A stretch of DNA of 64,000 nt from Novosphingobium sp. (GCA_016719755.1 JADJYM010000011.1:124001-188000), one strand, 5' to 3'. Positions 51,712-62,041 are shown, counted from the stretch's first letter. A program made the numbers and translations. The notes: generated from the sequence alone by a model not told the origin.

Positions 51712-53985
51712 TCACCGGAAGCCGAGATTGCGCAGCGCGAAATGCACCTGGAAGGTGTTGCCCTTGCGCGCATCGCCCGTTGCCACGAAATCGCGGCGCC
51801 AGGTGAACGACAGCTCAAGGCAGTCATCCTGATAGGCCACGCCGAGCCGGGTGCGCAGCGGCTGGTAGCCATCGGCGGTAACCAGGCTCGGCTCTTCGTT
51901 CGCGCCGGTCAGGTCGATGACGCCGGAACCGAACAGCGACCAGTAACGGGCAAAGCCCACCCGGCCGGAAACCCGCAGTTCCTCGCGGTCCTTGAGATCC
52001 TCGATCCCCGCCGTGACATTGCGGTTGAGCCGCAGGTAGCCCAGTTCCAGATAGGTCCGGTCGGTGCCGATCGCCGCGTCGAATTCGTTGCGGCGGATCG
52101 CCAGGTTATCCTTGTCGAGCCGGAAGCGGTGGGTCAGCTTAACCAGATCCTTGAAGCGCACTTCGGTGCGCCCGACGATGTCGGAGGTCCGCTCGGACAG
52201 GCCGGTTCCGTCGGGCAGCAGGCTGGGGCGGTTGGTCAGACGATAGGACTGGCCGATCGTGGTCTGGATCCGCCAGCCCGGCCGTTCCCATTGCCAGTCG
52301 AAGCCATAGGTAAACCGCACCCCGTCCTCGACCCGGTCATAGCCGGGGAAGCGGTTGAGCGCGAACAGGTTGGAATCTTCAAGATCGATCGCCCGGGCGT
52401 CCTCGTTGGGGACGGCAAGGTTGCGCAGCGTCGGGCTGGCGACCACCTGGACGCGCGGGGTGATGACCTGGGTGCCGCCCAGGAACTCGCCCACCAGCGG
52501 CCACTTCACGTCGATCGCTGCGGTTGCCAGCGCCCGCGCTTCCCAGCCGGGATTGCCGCGATAGGGCGCCGATGCGGTCAGCCAGTTCTGGTCCGAATGA
52601 TAGACGTCGCCGCGCAGCAGGCCGGTGAAGGTCACTTCCTGACCCATCCGGGTGATCCGCCGCAGATCCCACCGCGCGCTGGCGAAGGCGCGCTGGGTAT
52701 CCTGCCCGCTGGTGCGGGTGATGGCGAGCGTATTGGCCTGAAGCTCGATCTTGCCGCCCAGCACCGGATCGGCGATCCGCTGGCGGAAATCGAGCACCGG
52801 CAGGGCAACCGGCACCTGCCCCTGGCGTTCGCCCACCCGCAGGGTCTGGGTCGCCCAGCCAGCCAGCGAAAGGTAGGAATTGGGCGTGATCCGCTCAAGG
52901 TCGATCATCGAGCGCAGGCGATCGTCGCGGCTGATGTCATAGCGGCGCAGGAAGGTGCGGTCGGACGCGATCCGTCCCGAATAGGTCAGGCTCCAGTAGG
53001 GATCGAACTGGAAGCGGCCATTGCTGGCCAGATAGCCGCGCCAGTCCTGCCGGGTGCTGGTTCCGGCCGTGCCGATCGGGATGCGCGAACTGCGCGTGGC
53101 ATAGCCCGTTACCTGGTAGGCACCCTTGCTGGTCAGCGCGCGGTACTGGGCCGAAATCATCGGCAGCGCCTCGGTATAGACGTAGCCGGTGATCGACAGG
53201 TCGCGGTTGTCGGCAAGCCGCTGGTACCAGGTGGTGGACAGTTCCACCCCGTTGGAGGCCGACAGCCGGATGTCGGGAATCAGGAAGCCGTTGATCGGCC
53301 GCCCGTCGGTCGCCAGCACCAGCCCGGGCAGCGGCATCAGCCGCGCGCCGAACAGTTCCAGCCGCGCCCCCTTGAAGCGGACCAGCTTCTTCACCGGATC
53401 GAAAATCACCCGCTCGGCGCTGATCCGCCAACTCGGCTTGCGGGGGCAGCCTTCGCTGTCTTCCACGGCGCAGGCGGAATAGACGGCTTCCGACAGGATG
53501 ACGTTGCCGTCCATCCCGCGCTCGCCCTTGTTGGCGGCCAGCCGCCCGCCCTCGCGCAGCGCGATCAGCATGTTGCTCATCGCTCCGGCGCGGAATTCGT
53601 CGTCCAGTTCAAGGCTGTCGGTGAACAGCTGGTTGCCGTCCCTGTCGACAAAGCGGATGTTGCCTTCCGCCGCGATCCGGCCGGACTTGCGATCCCAGGT
53701 TACCTTGTCGGCACGGACCGACTGGTCGCCCTGCTTCATCAGCACATTGCCAAAGGCGGTGACCAGGTCGTTGTCGCTGTCATAGGACAGGCCGTCAGAC
53801 TCGAACGCGACCCGCTCGCCTTCCGCCAGGACCGGGGCAGGCTCTTCCACCGGTGCCGTATCTGTCTGGGCAAGCACGATTTCCGGCAGCGCGCACGCCC
53901 CGGCGGCAAGCAGCAGCGCACCGGCGTGGCGGTAAGTCAGGCACGCAAAAAGGAGCTTCGGCCGGGGCCGGGCAGGCAGGAGCAT
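51712..53985 (-). CDS. lptD: LPS-assembly protein LptD
   Basis: A 757-aa outer-membrane beta-barrel translocon that inserts LPS. After a signal peptide (about residues 1-38) comes a short acidic linker, an OstA-like N-terminal domain (LAEGERVAFESDGLSYD, then GNIRFVDRDGNQLFTDS) and a barrel domain ending with FALRNLGFR. The first cysteines (SACAVEDSEGC) may form a disulfide in the mature protein. The start at 53985 gives a short cytoplasmic region plus signal; longer frames are shadows. It is divergent from pepA, with 98 bases between. Confidence 0.93.
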   Translation of the reverse strand: MLLPARPRPKLLFACLTYRHAGALLLAAGACALPEIVLAQTDTAPVEEPAPVLAEGERVAFESDGLSYDSDNDLVTAFGNVLMKQGDQSVRADKVTWDRKSGRIAAEGNIRFVDRDGNQLFTDSLELDDEFRAGAMSNMLIALREGGRLAANKGERGMDGNVILSEAVYSACAVEDSEGCPRKPSWRISAERVIFDPVKKLVRFKGARLELFGARLMPLPGLVLATDGRPINGFLIPDIRLSASNGVELSTTWYQRLADNRDLSITGYVYTEALPMISAQYRALTSKGAYQVTGYATRSSRIPIGTAGTSTRQDWRGYLASNGRFQFDPYWSLTYSGRIASDRTFLRRYDISRDDRLRSMIDLERITPNSYLSLAGWATQTLRVGERQGQVPVALPVLDFRQRIADPVLGGKIELQANTLAITRTSGQDTQRAFASARWDLRRITRMGQEVTFTGLLRGDVYHSDQNWLTASAPYRGNPGWEARALATAAIDVKWPLVGEFLGGTQVITPRVQVVASPTLRNLAVPNEDARAIDLEDSNLFALNRFPGYDRVEDGVRFTYGFDWQWERPGWRIQTTIGQSYRLTNRPSLLPDGTGLSERTSDIVGRTEVRFKDLVKLTHRFRLDKDNLAIRRNEFDAAIGTDRTYLELGYLRLNRNVTAGIEDLKDREELRVSGRVGFARYWSLFGSGVIDLTGANEEPSLVTADGYQPLRTRLGVAYQDDCLELSFTWRRDFVATGDARKGNTFQVHFALRNLGFR

Positions 53986-54083
53986 GGGTTGCCTATCGCA
54001 CCGCCCGCGCCTAACTGCAATCCACGCCAACCACTTGCGGCTGCACTTTGTCGCAGGTTCGAAAGATTCCCACCGGAGCAACC

Positions 54084-55544
54084 ATGCAGATCGAATTCGT
54101 TTCCGCCACTTCCGCCGCCTCCGGCCCGCTGGCCCGGATTGTCAATCTGGATGCGTTGCCTGCCGATCTCGATCCCGTGCTGGCCGCAGGCGCAAAGGCC
54201 AGCCGGTTTTCCGGCAAGACCGGACAATGCCACGATGGCTTTGTTGCTGCGGGCGGCGCGGTGCAGCGCGTTGCGCTGATCGGAGCGGGCGACCCCGCGG
54301 CGAAGGATCGCCTTGCCAATCTTGAACGCGCCGGTGCGGCGGTTACCGCGAAGTATCTCGCCTCGGGCGAAACGGCGCTGACCATCGATTTTGCGGGCAG
54401 CGGGCTCGACGCTGCGGGCGCTGCGGCGGTGCTGCTGGGCGCGCGGCTGCGGGCCTGGCGTTACGATACCTACCGCACCCGGCTGCCCGAAGACCAGAAG
54501 CGCAGCCTGACCACGATCCGCGCGGCGAACGCGCCGGAAGGCGCCGAGGCCGCCTGGGCGGTGGAAGCCGCGCTGGCCGACGGGATCGAGTTCACCCGCG
54601 AACTCGTCACCGAGCCTGCGAACATCGTCTATCCCGAAAGCTTCGTGGCCCGCGCACAAGAGCGTCTGGCCGGGACCGGCGTGGCGATTCGTGTGCTGGA
54701 CGAGGCTGAAATGAAGGCGCTCGGCATGGGCGCGCTCTTGGGCGTGGCGCAGGGATCGGTCCGCCCGCCGCGCCTGCTGGTGATGGAATGGAAGGGCGGC
54801 CCGGCAGGCGGCAAGCCCACCGCCTTCGTCGGCAAGGGCGTGACCTTCGATACCGGCGGGATCAGCCTGAAGCCCGCTGGCGGCATGGAAGACATGAAGT
54901 GGGACATGGGCGGCGCCGGTGCGGTGGCCGGAACCATGCTTGCGCTCGCTCGCCGCAAGGCGAAGGCCAATGTCATCGGCGTCTGCGGGCTGGTGGAAAA
55001 CATGCCCGATGGCAATGCCCAGCGTCCGGGCGACGTCGTTACCTCGATGTCGGGCCAGACGATCGAAGTGATCAACACCGACGCCGAAGGGCGGCTGGTG
55101 CTGTGCGACGCGATCACCTGGACCCAGAAGGAATTCGCCCCTGCCGCGGTGATCGATCTGGCTACCCTGACCGGCGCAATGATCATTTCGCTGGGTCACG
55201 AGCACGCGGGCATCTTTTCCAACGACGATGACCTCGCCGGCAAGCTGGTCGCCGCCGGAACCGCCTCGGGCGACAAGCTGTGGCGCTTCCCGCTGGGTCC
55301 GGCCTATGACAAGCTGATCGACAGCCCGATTGCCGACATGAAGAACGTCGGCCCGCGCGAAGGCGGCTCGATCACCGCCGCGCAGTTCATCCAGCGCTAT
55401 GTCGACAAGGGGACGCCCTGGGCGCACCTCGACATCGCGGGCATGGTCTGGGCCAGCAAGCCCGGCGCCACCTGGGACAAGGGCGCGACGGGCTATGGCG
55501 TGCGCCTGCTCGACCGCTTCGTGCGGGATCACCTCGAGGGCTGA
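54084..55544 (+). CDS. pepA: Leucyl aminopeptidase PepA
   Basis: A 486-aa M17 cytosolic aminopeptidase binding two divalent metals. Core motifs are GKGVTFDTGGISLKPAG (metal-binding Lys and Asp) and the signature NTDAEGRLVL, plus the loop around AMIISLGHEHAGIF. The N-terminal half is the regulatory macro-like domain. CGGAGCAACC precedes the ATG at 54084. Its stop overlaps the holC start by one base, a common pepA-holC pairing. Confidence 0.97.
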   Translation: MQIEFVSATSAASGPLARIVNLDALPADLDPVLAAGAKASRFSGKTGQCHDGFVAAGGAVQRVALIGAGDPAAKDRLANLERAGAAVTAKYLASGETALTIDFAGSGLDAAGAAAVLLGARLRAWRYDTYRTRLPEDQKRSLTTIRAANAPEGAEAAWAVEAALADGIEFTRELVTEPANIVYPESFVARAQERLAGTGVAIRVLDEAEMKALGMGALLGVAQGSVRPPRLLVMEWKGGPAGGKPTAFVGKGVTFDTGGISLKPAGGMEDMKWDMGGAGAVAGTMLALARRKAKANVIGVCGLVENMPDGNAQRPGDVVTSMSGQTIEVINTDAEGRLVLCDAITWTQKEFAPAAVIDLATLTGAMIISLGHEHAGIFSNDDDLAGKLVAAGTASGDKLWRFPLGPAYDKLIDSPIADMKNVGPREGGSITAAQFIQRYVDKGTPWAHLDIAGMVWASKPGATWDKGATGYGVRLLDRFVRDHLEG

Positions 55545-55978
55545 TGCGCGTCGATTTCTATCAGCTGAGCCGGGGTCCGGTCGAACGCGAACTGCCGCCA
55601 CTGGCGCGCAGGGTGCTGGAAACCGGTGAGCGGCTGCTGGTGGTGTCGGCCGACACCGCGCAGCTCGGCCGGATCGACGAGGGGCTGTGGGCGGGCAGGG
55701 AAAGCTTCCTTGCCCATGGCCGCGCGGGCGAGCCGCACCAGGAGCGCCAGCCGATCCTGCTGGCGGACCAGTTGGAACCGGCCAACGGCGCGCGGTTCGT
55801 GGCGCTGGCTGACGGGCGCTGGCGCGACGAGGCAGAGCGGTTCGAGCGGGTGTTCCTGTTCTTCGATCTTGCCACCATCGACGATGCCCGCGCCACCTGG
55901 CGGCGGCTCAAGGACCGCGAGGGGATGGAGCGCAATTACTGGCAACAGCAGGACAAGGGCTGGACCAGGGCGGGCTAG
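55544..55978 (+). CDS. holC: DNA polymerase III chi subunit HolC
   Basis: A 144-aa clamp-loader accessory protein that links the polymerase to SSB. The N-terminal [17 protein letters not shown] with [14 protein letters not shown] and the C-terminal [19 protein letters not shown] blocks are typical; the ATG at 55544 lies within the pepA TGA. pepA-holC adjacency is conserved across proteobacteria. Length is normal for the family. Confidence 0.94.
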   Translation: MRVDFYQLSRGPVERELPPLARRVLETGERLLVVSADTAQLGRIDEGLWAGRESFLAHGRAGEPHQERQPILLADQLEPANGARFVALADGRWRDEAERFERVFLFFDLATIDDARATWRRLKDREGMERNYWQQQDKGWTRAG

Positions 55979-56079
55979 GTCCTTCGATCTTGCAGCGCAG
56001 CATTTTCCCGGCTAGGGGCGCGCCAACCCTTCATAAGCAACATTATTTCGCGCACCCAGGACTTAATAAGGAACGCACC

Positions 56080-56502
56080 ATGGCGGTTACCCGCACCTTT
56101 TCGATCATCAAGCCCGACGCCACCCGCCGCAATCTGACCGGCGCAGTCACGGCCAAGCTGGAAGAAGCCGGCCTGCGCGTCGTCGCTTCCAAGCGCATCC
56201 ACATGACCCGGGAACAGGCCGAAGGCTTCTACGCGGTCCACAAGGAACGCCCCTTCTTTGGCGAACTGTGCGATTTCATGATGAGCGAGCCGGTCGTCGT
56301 GCAGGTCCTGGAAGGCGAAGACGCCGTTGCCCGCAACCGTGAAGTGATGGGCGCCACCAATCCGGCCGATGCCGCCGAAGGCACCATCCGCAAGACCTTT
56401 GCCCTGTCGATCGGTGAAAACACCGTCCACGGTTCGGACAGCGACGAGAACGCGGCGATCGAGATCGCCTACTTCTTCAAGCCGGAAGAAATCGTCGGCT
56501 AA
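56080..56502 (+). CDS. ndk: Nucleoside diphosphate kinase Ndk
   Basis: A 140-aa enzyme that keeps NTP pools balanced. The start [21 protein letters not shown], the [15 protein letters not shown] block and the active-site histidine in NTVHGSDS (residue 117) are visible; quoted motifs are standard for the family. The start at 56080 follows AAGGAACGCACC. A long leader before it carries no gene. A strong terminator follows. Confidence 0.98.
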   Translation: MAVTRTFSIIKPDATRRNLTGAVTAKLEEAGLRVVASKRIHMTREQAEGFYAVHKERPFFGELCDFMMSEPVVVQVLEGEDAVARNREVMGATNPADAAEGTIRKTFALSIGENTVHGSDSDENAAIEIAYFFKPEEIVG

Positions 56503-56526
56503 AGCGCGGCGACTTCAGGCTTTCAA

Positions 56527-56558
56527 GGGGCCGCCGGAGCGATCCGGCGGCCCTTTTT
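56527..56558 (+). terminator. Rho-independent terminator of ndk (twin copy 1)
   Basis: An 11-bp perfect stem GGGCCGCCGGA/TCCGGCGGCCC with a GCGA loop is followed by TTTTT. A nearly identical terminator follows the next gene at 56921. Confidence 0.92.
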
Positions 56559-56647
56559 GCGATTGTCTTGCACTATTTGACCGATCGCAAGGCACGTCCG
56601 TGAAAGGCGGCCAGATTGTGCGGGAGACCAAAACAGAAGGAATCGGA

Positions 56648-56899
56648 ATGTCGAATACCCCGCATGAACTGGCCGAAGAATTCCCGCAGGATCACGCGCT
56701 GCTCCACACCCTTAAACTGAACAATCCCCACTTCGTGACCCTTGCGGACCGTTATCACGAAGTGAACGGCGAGATTCACCGCATCGAGGCCGGGATCGAG
56801 ACGCCGTCCGACGACTATACCGAAACGCTCAAGAAGAAGCGCCTGGCGCTGCTTGACGAGATCGCCGGGATCGTCGCGAAGGCCAAGGCCACGGCCTGA
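56648..56899 (+). CDS. YdcH-like (DUF465) small protein
   Basis: An 83-aa helical protein of the DUF465/YdcH family, with the characteristic FQDH-like EEFPQDHALLHTL start, the segment NPHFVTLADRYHEVNGEIHR and a C-terminal LKKKRLALLDEI helix. Its function is unknown. The ATG follows AGAAGGAATCGGA. It lies alone between two terminators, so it is probably transcribed by itself. Confidence 0.88.
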   Translation: MSNTPHELAEEFPQDHALLHTLKLNNPHFVTLADRYHEVNGEIHRIEAGIETPSDDYTETLKKKRLALLDEIAGIVAKAKATA

Positions 56900-56920
56900 A
56901 CCTGTCGATAGCCGGATAGA

Positions 56921-56950
56921 GGGCCGCCGGAGCGATCCGGTGGCCCTTTT
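56921..56950 (+). terminator. Rho-independent terminator (twin copy 2)
   Basis: GGGCCGCCGGA/TCCGGTGGCCC with the same GCGA loop and a TTTT tail. Compared with 56527 there is a single C-to-T change in the right arm (a G-U pair), so the two probably arose by duplication or share a transferable element. Confidence 0.88.
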
Positions 56951-57000
56951 CGTTGCCCCGCCGCGCCCGCTCGATATGAGTGTCGCAAAGGAGATTCGCG

Positions 57001-57243
57001 ATGAAGGGCATGGGTGAGGGCGGCGAGGACTGTCCGTTCGAGTTCAATTTCGATGCCGCCACGTTCAAGGTCGGCGATACGGTAAGCTACCGGGTGAGCA
57101 CGATGGAGGGCTTTCCCTTCGTCGGCACGCTGCTCGAAGTGCATGACGCTTACGTGGTGATTTCTCCTGGCCCGACCGAGCCCGACGCGCGCTACAAGGG
57201 CACCCGCGAAAGCCGCCCGATGGTGGACGGCAGCGAGATTTGA
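57001..57243 (+). CDS. Small conserved hypothetical protein
   Basis: An 80-aa soluble protein, KVGDTVSYRVSTMEGFPFVG with a following LLEVHDAYVVISPGP pattern suggesting a small beta-barrel (SH3-like) fold. It is conserved-looking but not recognised. AAAGGAGA lies eight bases before the ATG at 57001, which fixes the start over the upstream ATG at 56980. The downstream purN gene converges. Confidence 0.7.
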   Translation: MKGMGEGGEDCPFEFNFDAATFKVGDTVSYRVSTMEGFPFVGTLLEVHDAYVVISPGPTEPDARYKGTRESRPMVDGSEI

Positions 57244-57269
57244 GGCTGGGCATCGCATCAAGGCGTCGT

Positions 57270-57285
57270 CCCGGACCTGATCCGG
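57270..57285. repeat. CCCGGACCTGATCCGG repeat copy
   Basis: A copy of the palindromic word seen at 17630-17650 and 35659, inserted between the convergent small gene and purN. Confidence 0.6.
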
Positions 57286-57286
57286 C

Positions 57287-58252
57287 CTAGAACCCGTCCG
57301 CCGCGTCCATCAGGGCGGTCAGTTTCTTCGGCGCCACGCTGCGCCAGCTGCGCGCCAGCCAGTCGGCCACGCCGTCCCAGTCGACGTCGCTCTGGTTGAG
57401 GATCACCCCTACCCAGCCCGCCGCGCCGTAGTAGGCGGGCTTGAAATAGGCATGCGGCTGGGCCTCGATCAGGCCTTCCAGCTCGTCCGGCCCGCTGGTC
57501 TTGACCAGCAGGGCGATGTGCGGTGTGCCGTGGTGCTGATCGTTGAAATGGGCGAAATACTTGCCGCCCACCCGCCAGCCGGGGGAGCCGTGGCTGGGGC
57601 GTTCCTCCACCTCGGGCAGGGCAAGGGCCAGTGCCCGCAGCTTGCGGAAAAGCCAGTCGGGGTCGTTGCCCTGGCTGACCAGCGCGGCAAGGCAGCGCGA
57701 ATAGAGCTGATGCTCCGCGATCAGCACCCGCGCGGCCAGGCTGTCCGCCGAGTCGCCGGGCAGGATCGCCACCGGGGTCTGACCCAGCACCGGCCCGTCA
57801 TCCAGTTCGGCGGTGACGAGGTGGACGGTGCAGCCGCCATGGCTGTCGCCCGCTTCCAGCGCGCGTTCGTGGGTGTGAAGGCCCTTGTATTTCGGCAGCA
57901 GCGAAGGGTGGATGTTGACCATCCGGCCTTCCCAGCCGCTGACGAATTCGGGGGTTAGGATCCGCATATAGCCCGCCAGCGCAACGAACTGCGCGCCGTG
58001 GGCGCGGATCGCCGCGTCCATCGCGGCGTCATGATCGGCGCGGGCCATGCCCTTGTGCGGCAGGCAAAATGTGGCAAGGCCCTCCGCCTCGGCCAGTTTC
58101 AGGCCGCCCGCGTCCGGGTTGTTGCTGGCGACCAGCACGATTTCATAGGGGCAATCGGCAGCGCGGGCGGCATAGAGCAACGCGGCCATGTTGGTGCCGC
58201 TGCCCGAAATCAGCACGGCGACCTTGGCGCGTTCAGGCGCCCGTTCAGGCAA
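57287..58252 (-). CDS. purN: PurN (GAR formyltransferase) fused to a YjbR/MmcQ domain
   Basis: A 321-aa fusion. Residues 1 to about 195 are phosphoribosylglycinamide formyltransferase (third step of purine synthesis), with [14 protein letters not shown], the catalytic region [17 protein letters not shown] and [15 protein letters not shown]. From about 200 on comes a YjbR/MmcQ-type domain ([20 protein letters not shown] then [14 protein letters not shown]), usually a stand-alone DNA-binding-like protein. The TTG start at 58252 overlaps the purM end by eight bases, with GGAGG nine bases upstream. Confidence 0.9.
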   Translation of the reverse strand: MPERAPERAKVAVLISGSGTNMAALLYAARAADCPYEIVLVASNNPDAGGLKLAEAEGLATFCLPHKGMARADHDAAMDAAIRAHGAQFVALAGYMRILTPEFVSGWEGRMVNIHPSLLPKYKGLHTHERALEAGDSHGGCTVHLVTAELDDGPVLGQTPVAILPGDSADSLAARVLIAEHQLYSRCLAALVSQGNDPDWLFRKLRALALALPEVEERPSHGSPGWRVGGKYFAHFNDQHHGTPHIALLVKTSGPDELEGLIEAQPHAYFKPAYYGAAGWVGVILNQSDVDWDGVADWLARSWRSVAPKKLTALMDAADGF

Positions 58253-59336
58253 GATGCGTTGCCTCCCACGCCTCACGCGCGGACCAGTCCTCGTCGCTGC
58301 CCTGGACGGTGCAGCCGCGCGGGCCGGGTTCGATCGCGCCGATCACGTGGACCGTCTCGCCCGCCGCTTCGAGATCGGCCTGCACGCCGGCCGCCTCGTC
58401 CGCCGCAACCGCCAGCACCATGCCGATCCCGCAGTTGAAAGTGCGCGCCATCTCGCCCGGCTCGATATGGCCCTGCGCCTGAAGGAACGCCATCAGACGC
58501 GGCTGCTCCCACGCGCCGACATCGATCCGGGCATGGAGCCCTTCGGGCAGGACGCGCGGGACGTTTTCCAGCAGGCCGCCGCCGGTGATGTGGGCAAGGG
58601 CATGGATGCGGCCCGCGCGAACCAGCGGCAGCAGGCTTTTCACATAGATCCGGGTCGGCTCGATCAGCGCATCGATCAGCAGCCGGTCGGCATCGAACAG
58701 GGCGGGGCGGTCCAGCTTCCAGCCCTTGTCCGCCGCAAGGCGGCGCACCAGTGAATAGCCGTTGGAGTGAACGCCGGAACTGGCAAGGCCCAGCAGCACG
58801 TCGCCGGCCGCCACCTTGTCCCCCGTCAGCTGCTCGCCGCGCTCCACCGCGCCGACGCAGAAACCCGCCAGGTCATAGTCGCCGGGCGCGTACATCCCCG
58901 GCATTTCCGCCGTTTCGCCGCCGATCAGTGCGCAGCCCGCCAGCTTGCAGCCATCCGCGATCCCGGCAACGACGCGCTCGGCCACGCCGTTTTCCAGCTT
59001 GCCGGTGGCGAAATAGTCAAGGAAGAACAGCGGCTCGGCGCCCTGAACGATCAGATCGTTGACGCACATCGCGACCAGATCAATCCCGATCGCGTCGTGC
59101 CGGTCATGGTCGATCGCCAGTTTGACCTTGGTGCCCACCCCGTCGTTCGCCGCGACCAGCAGCGGATCGGTGTAGCCCGCCGCGCGCGGATCGAAGAAGC
59201 CGCCGAAGCCGCCAAGCTCCGCATCGGCGCCGGGCCGGGCAGTCGATTTGGCGAGGGGGCCGATGGCCTTGACCAGCGCGTTCCCCGCGGCGATCGAGAC
59301 GCCGGCTTGCTCATAGGTGTAGGACTTTTCAGACAT
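58245..59336 (-). CDS. purM: Phosphoribosylformylglycinamidine cyclo-ligase PurM
   Basis: A 363-aa ATP-dependent enzyme closing the imidazole ring (AIR synthase). Visible blocks are [26 protein letters not shown], the [20 protein letters not shown] loop and [16 protein letters not shown]. It is upstream of purN and overlaps it by eight bases; the purM-purN pair is common. The start at 59336 fits [12 protein letters not shown]; the longer frame adds no family sequence. Confidence 0.96.
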   Translation of the reverse strand: MSEKSYTYEQAGVSIAAGNALVKAIGPLAKSTARPGADAELGGFGGFFDPRAAGYTDPLLVAANDGVGTKVKLAIDHDRHDAIGIDLVAMCVNDLIVQGAEPLFFLDYFATGKLENGVAERVVAGIADGCKLAGCALIGGETAEMPGMYAPGDYDLAGFCVGAVERGEQLTGDKVAAGDVLLGLASSGVHSNGYSLVRRLAADKGWKLDRPALFDADRLLIDALIEPTRIYVKSLLPLVRAGRIHALAHITGGGLLENVPRVLPEGLHARIDVGAWEQPRLMAFLQAQGHIEPGEMARTFNCGIGMVLAVAADEAAGVQADLEAAGETVHVIGAIEPGPRGCTVQGSDEDWSAREAWEATHLA

Positions 59337-59407
59337 CGCCAGCCGCCTAGCGCTTTCCGGCTTGGATTTCCACGAGCGATTGGGCAAAAGGCAGGCGGTT
59401 TTCCCCG

Positions 59408-60682
59408 ATGCTTACTGCAATCACCCCCTTCCGCGCGCGATCCTGGCGCTTCCGCCCCGCCGCGATGGTGCCGGGTATGGCCGTGCTGGCGCTGGGTGCG
59501 GCGCTGCTGGTGGCGGGGCCTGACCGGCTGATCGCCCAGATCGAGGGTGATCGGGGGATCATCCCGGTGGCCAGTTCCAGCGACATCGAAATCTCCGGGG
59601 TAGAGGTCAACGCCACCGGCAAGGACGGCAACGAGGCCCGGATCAACGGCTGGCAGGAGGCCGCGCGCAAGGCCTGGGCCAAGGCGGGCGGCCCGGCGAT
59701 GAGCGACGGACAATTGCAGGCCATGGTCACCGCCGTGGTGATTGAGCGTGAGCAGGTTGGCCCGCGCCGCTATATCGCCACGCTGTCGGTGGTGTTCGAT
59801 CGCGCCCGGGCCGGGCAGTTCATCGGCACCGGCAGCAGCGGCAAGGCCGCCCATTCCGCGCCGATGCTGATCATCCCGGTGCTCTATTCGGGCGGCACGG
59901 CGCAGGTCTATGAAGTACGCGGGCCGTGGCAGAAGGCCTGGGCCGAATTCCGCTCGGGGACCAGCCCGATCGACTATGTCCGCCCCAGCGGCGGTGCCGG
60001 GGAATCGCTGCTAATCACGGCGGGCCAGCCATCACGGCGCAGCCGGGCGTGGTGGCGCAACGTGCTCGACCAGTTCGGTGCCGCCGACGTGCTGGTTCCG
60101 GCCGCGCGGCTGGAGCGGCAGTGGCCAGGCGGACCGGTGCGCGGCACCTTCACCGCGCGCTACGGCCCGGACAACACTTTCCTCGCCAGTTTCACCCTGA
60201 CCGCCAATGACGAGGCAGGCCTGCCCAGGATGCTGGCCGAAGCGGTCGGGCGGCTCGACGCGATCTATGCCCAGGCCCTGGCAGAGGGCAAGCTCAAGCC
60301 TGATTCGACCCTGAACGTGCGCCCGCAGCTCGATCCCGCGCTGGCCGCGCTGATCGCTGCGGGGCAGGCCGCCGACGCGCCGGTTGCCGCGCCCACCGCG
60401 GCGCCAAGCGCCGCGCCGACGCCGGAACCGACGCAGGAAGTGAAGGTCAGCACCTTCACCGTCCAGTTCGCCTCGCCCGACGCGGCCGCCGTCGATGCGG
60501 CGCTGGGCGCGGTGCGGTCCGCGCCGGGGGTGCAGGGCGCGTCGACCACCAGTCTGGCGATGGGCGGCACTTCGCTGATGCGGGTCAGCTATGCCGGCGA
60601 TCTCAACACTCTGGCAGAGGCCCTGCGCGCACGCGGCTGGCGCGTGACGGTTGGCGCCAACGCCCTTTCGATCCGGCGCTGA
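59408..60682 (+). CDS. DUF2066-like exported protein
   Basis: A 424-aa exported protein with a signal-like N-terminus (hydrophobic at about residues 18-44), a DUF2066-like part ([19 protein letters not shown], then [22 protein letters not shown]), and a Pro/Ala linker near residue 320. The C-terminal section from about 345 ([18 protein letters not shown]) resembles a heavy-metal-associated-like fold of the type annotated in sphingomonads. Function is unknown. It is divergent from purM (71 bases) and lies just before the DnaA-like gene. Confidence 0.75.
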   Translation: MLTAITPFRARSWRFRPAAMVPGMAVLALGAALLVAGPDRLIAQIEGDRGIIPVASSSDIEISGVEVNATGKDGNEARINGWQEAARKAWAKAGGPAMSDGQLQAMVTAVVIEREQVGPRRYIATLSVVFDRARAGQFIGTGSSGKAAHSAPMLIIPVLYSGGTAQVYEVRGPWQKAWAEFRSGTSPIDYVRPSGGAGESLLITAGQPSRRSRAWWRNVLDQFGAADVLVPAARLERQWPGGPVRGTFTARYGPDNTFLASFTLTANDEAGLPRMLAEAVGRLDAIYAQALAEGKLKPDSTLNVRPQLDPALAALIAAGQAADAPVAAPTAAPSAAPTPEPTQEVKVSTFTVQFASPDAAAVDAALGAVRSAPGVQGASTTSLAMGGTSLMRVSYAGDLNTLAEALRARGWRVTVGANALSIRR

Positions 60683-60686
60683 GGGC

Positions 60687-61295
60687 ATGAGCCAGATCGC
60701 GCTTCCCCTCGCGCCCGGCGGGGCGGGCATGGCATCCCGCATCGTGGTCGGCAGTGCCAACCGCGCGGTGGTGGAAGCGATGGCCGCCGCTTCAGCTTGG
60801 CCGTTCCGCACCGCCGTGCTGGCCGGCCCGCCGCGTTCCGGCAAATCGCTGCTGGCGCGCTGGTTTGCGCAAAGCGGCGCGGGCGAGGCGATCGACGACG
60901 CGCACCGGCTGGACGAGACCGCACTGTTCCATCGCTGGAACCGCGCGCAGGAAAGCGGCACGCCGCTGCTGCTGGTCGCGGGCGGCGGGTGGCAGATCGC
61001 CCTGCCCGACCTTGCATCCCGGCTGGGCGCGGCGCTGCACCTGGAAATCGGCGCGCCGGACGATGCGATGGTGGCAGACCTGATCGCGCTCCATGCCGAA
61101 CTGCGCGGGCTGGCGCTCGGCCCGGATGCGCTGGCCTATCTTGCACCGCGCGCGGAGCGTTCCCATCTGGGCATAGAGCGGCTGGTGGCGGCGATTGACC
61201 GCCTCAGCCTGGAACGAAAAGCCGCCCCCACGCTTTCGATCTGGCGCGACGCGCTGGAAGAGGTCATGGGGCCGGAGGAGCCACGCTTGCTTTGA
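60687..61295 (+). CDS. Hda-like DnaA-homologous replication regulator
   Basis: A 202-aa DnaA/Hda-family AAA+ protein. It begins MSQIALPL, which looks like a sliding-clamp-binding peptide as in Hda, followed by a Walker A GPPRSGKS near residue 49 and [10 protein letters not shown] (Walker B-like). Hda with the clamp stimulates ATP hydrolysis by DnaA to stop re-initiation. No C-terminal DNA-binding domain IV is present, which separates it from DnaA. The start at 60687 lies four bases after the DUF2066 stop. Confidence 0.85.
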   Translation: MSQIALPLAPGGAGMASRIVVGSANRAVVEAMAAASAWPFRTAVLAGPPRSGKSLLARWFAQSGAGEAIDDAHRLDETALFHRWNRAQESGTPLLLVAGGGWQIALPDLASRLGAALHLEIGAPDDAMVADLIALHAELRGLALGPDALAYLAPRAERSHLGIERLVAAIDRLSLERKAAPTLSIWRDALEEVMGPEEPRLL

Positions 61296-61324
61296 AGCTG
61301 CGATGGTGGGACAAGGATGGGGCA

Positions 61325-62041
61325 ATGCCACTTCGCCTGATCTCGTATATCGACTCGATTGTCGCGCGCGATCCCGCGCCGCGTTCGCGCTGGGAAGTGC
61401 TGCTCTATCCGGGGGTCTGGGCGCTGGCTGGGCACCGCGTTGCCCATGCGCTGTTTCAGGCCCGGCTCTATTTCCTGGCCCGGCTGGTCAACCACCTGAC
61501 CCGCTTCTTCACGGCAATCGACATCCACCCCGGCGCGAAGATCGGCCGTAATTTCTTCATCGACCACGGCTTTGTGGTGATCGGGGAAACCGCGGAAATC
61601 GGGGATAATGTCACCATCTATCAGGGTGCCACATTGGGCGGCACCAACCCCACCAGCGGGCAGGGGGGCAAGCGCCACCCCACGCTGGGCGACGGGGTGA
61701 TTGTCAGCCTGGGTGCGGCGATTCTGGGGCCGCTCCAGATCGGCGCGGGCGCGCGGATCGGGGCCAATGCGGTGGTCACCAAGGATGTGCCGGAAGGCGC
61801 GACCATGGTCGGCATTCCGGCCAAGCAGACCCTGGTCGAGGTAAAGCCGGAAACGCAGAACTTCGTGCCCTATGGCACGCCGTGCAGCGAACGCTTCGAT
61901 CCCTCGACTCAGAAGCTCGAAATCCTCCAGTGCGAGGTGGAGACGCTGCAGAAGCGGCTCAACCAGCTGCTGGAAGAACGCGATGCAGCCGCCGCGAAGC
62001 AAAGCGCGGGCCGCAAGCGTGAAGGAACCAAGGGCGCTTGA
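61325..62041 (+). CDS. cysE: Serine acetyltransferase CysE
   Basis: A 238-aa left-handed beta-helix enzyme that acetylates serine for cysteine synthesis. It has hexapeptide repeats and the [35 protein letters not shown] blocks (the His is catalytic), then [13 protein letters not shown] at 61292 overlapping the preceding stop is an alternative start, but the ATG at 61325 with AAGGA upstream is closer to typical SAT proteins. A C-terminal coiled tail of about 50 residues is present. Confidence 0.92.
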   Translation: MPLRLISYIDSIVARDPAPRSRWEVLLYPGVWALAGHRVAHALFQARLYFLARLVNHLTRFFTAIDIHPGAKIGRNFFIDHGFVVIGETAEIGDNVTIYQGATLGGTNPTSGQGGKRHPTLGDGVIVSLGAAILGPLQIGAGARIGANAVVTKDVPEGATMVGIPAKQTLVEVKPETQNFVPYGTPCSERFDPSTQKLEILQCEVETLQKRLNQLLEERDAAAAKQSAGRKREGTKGA

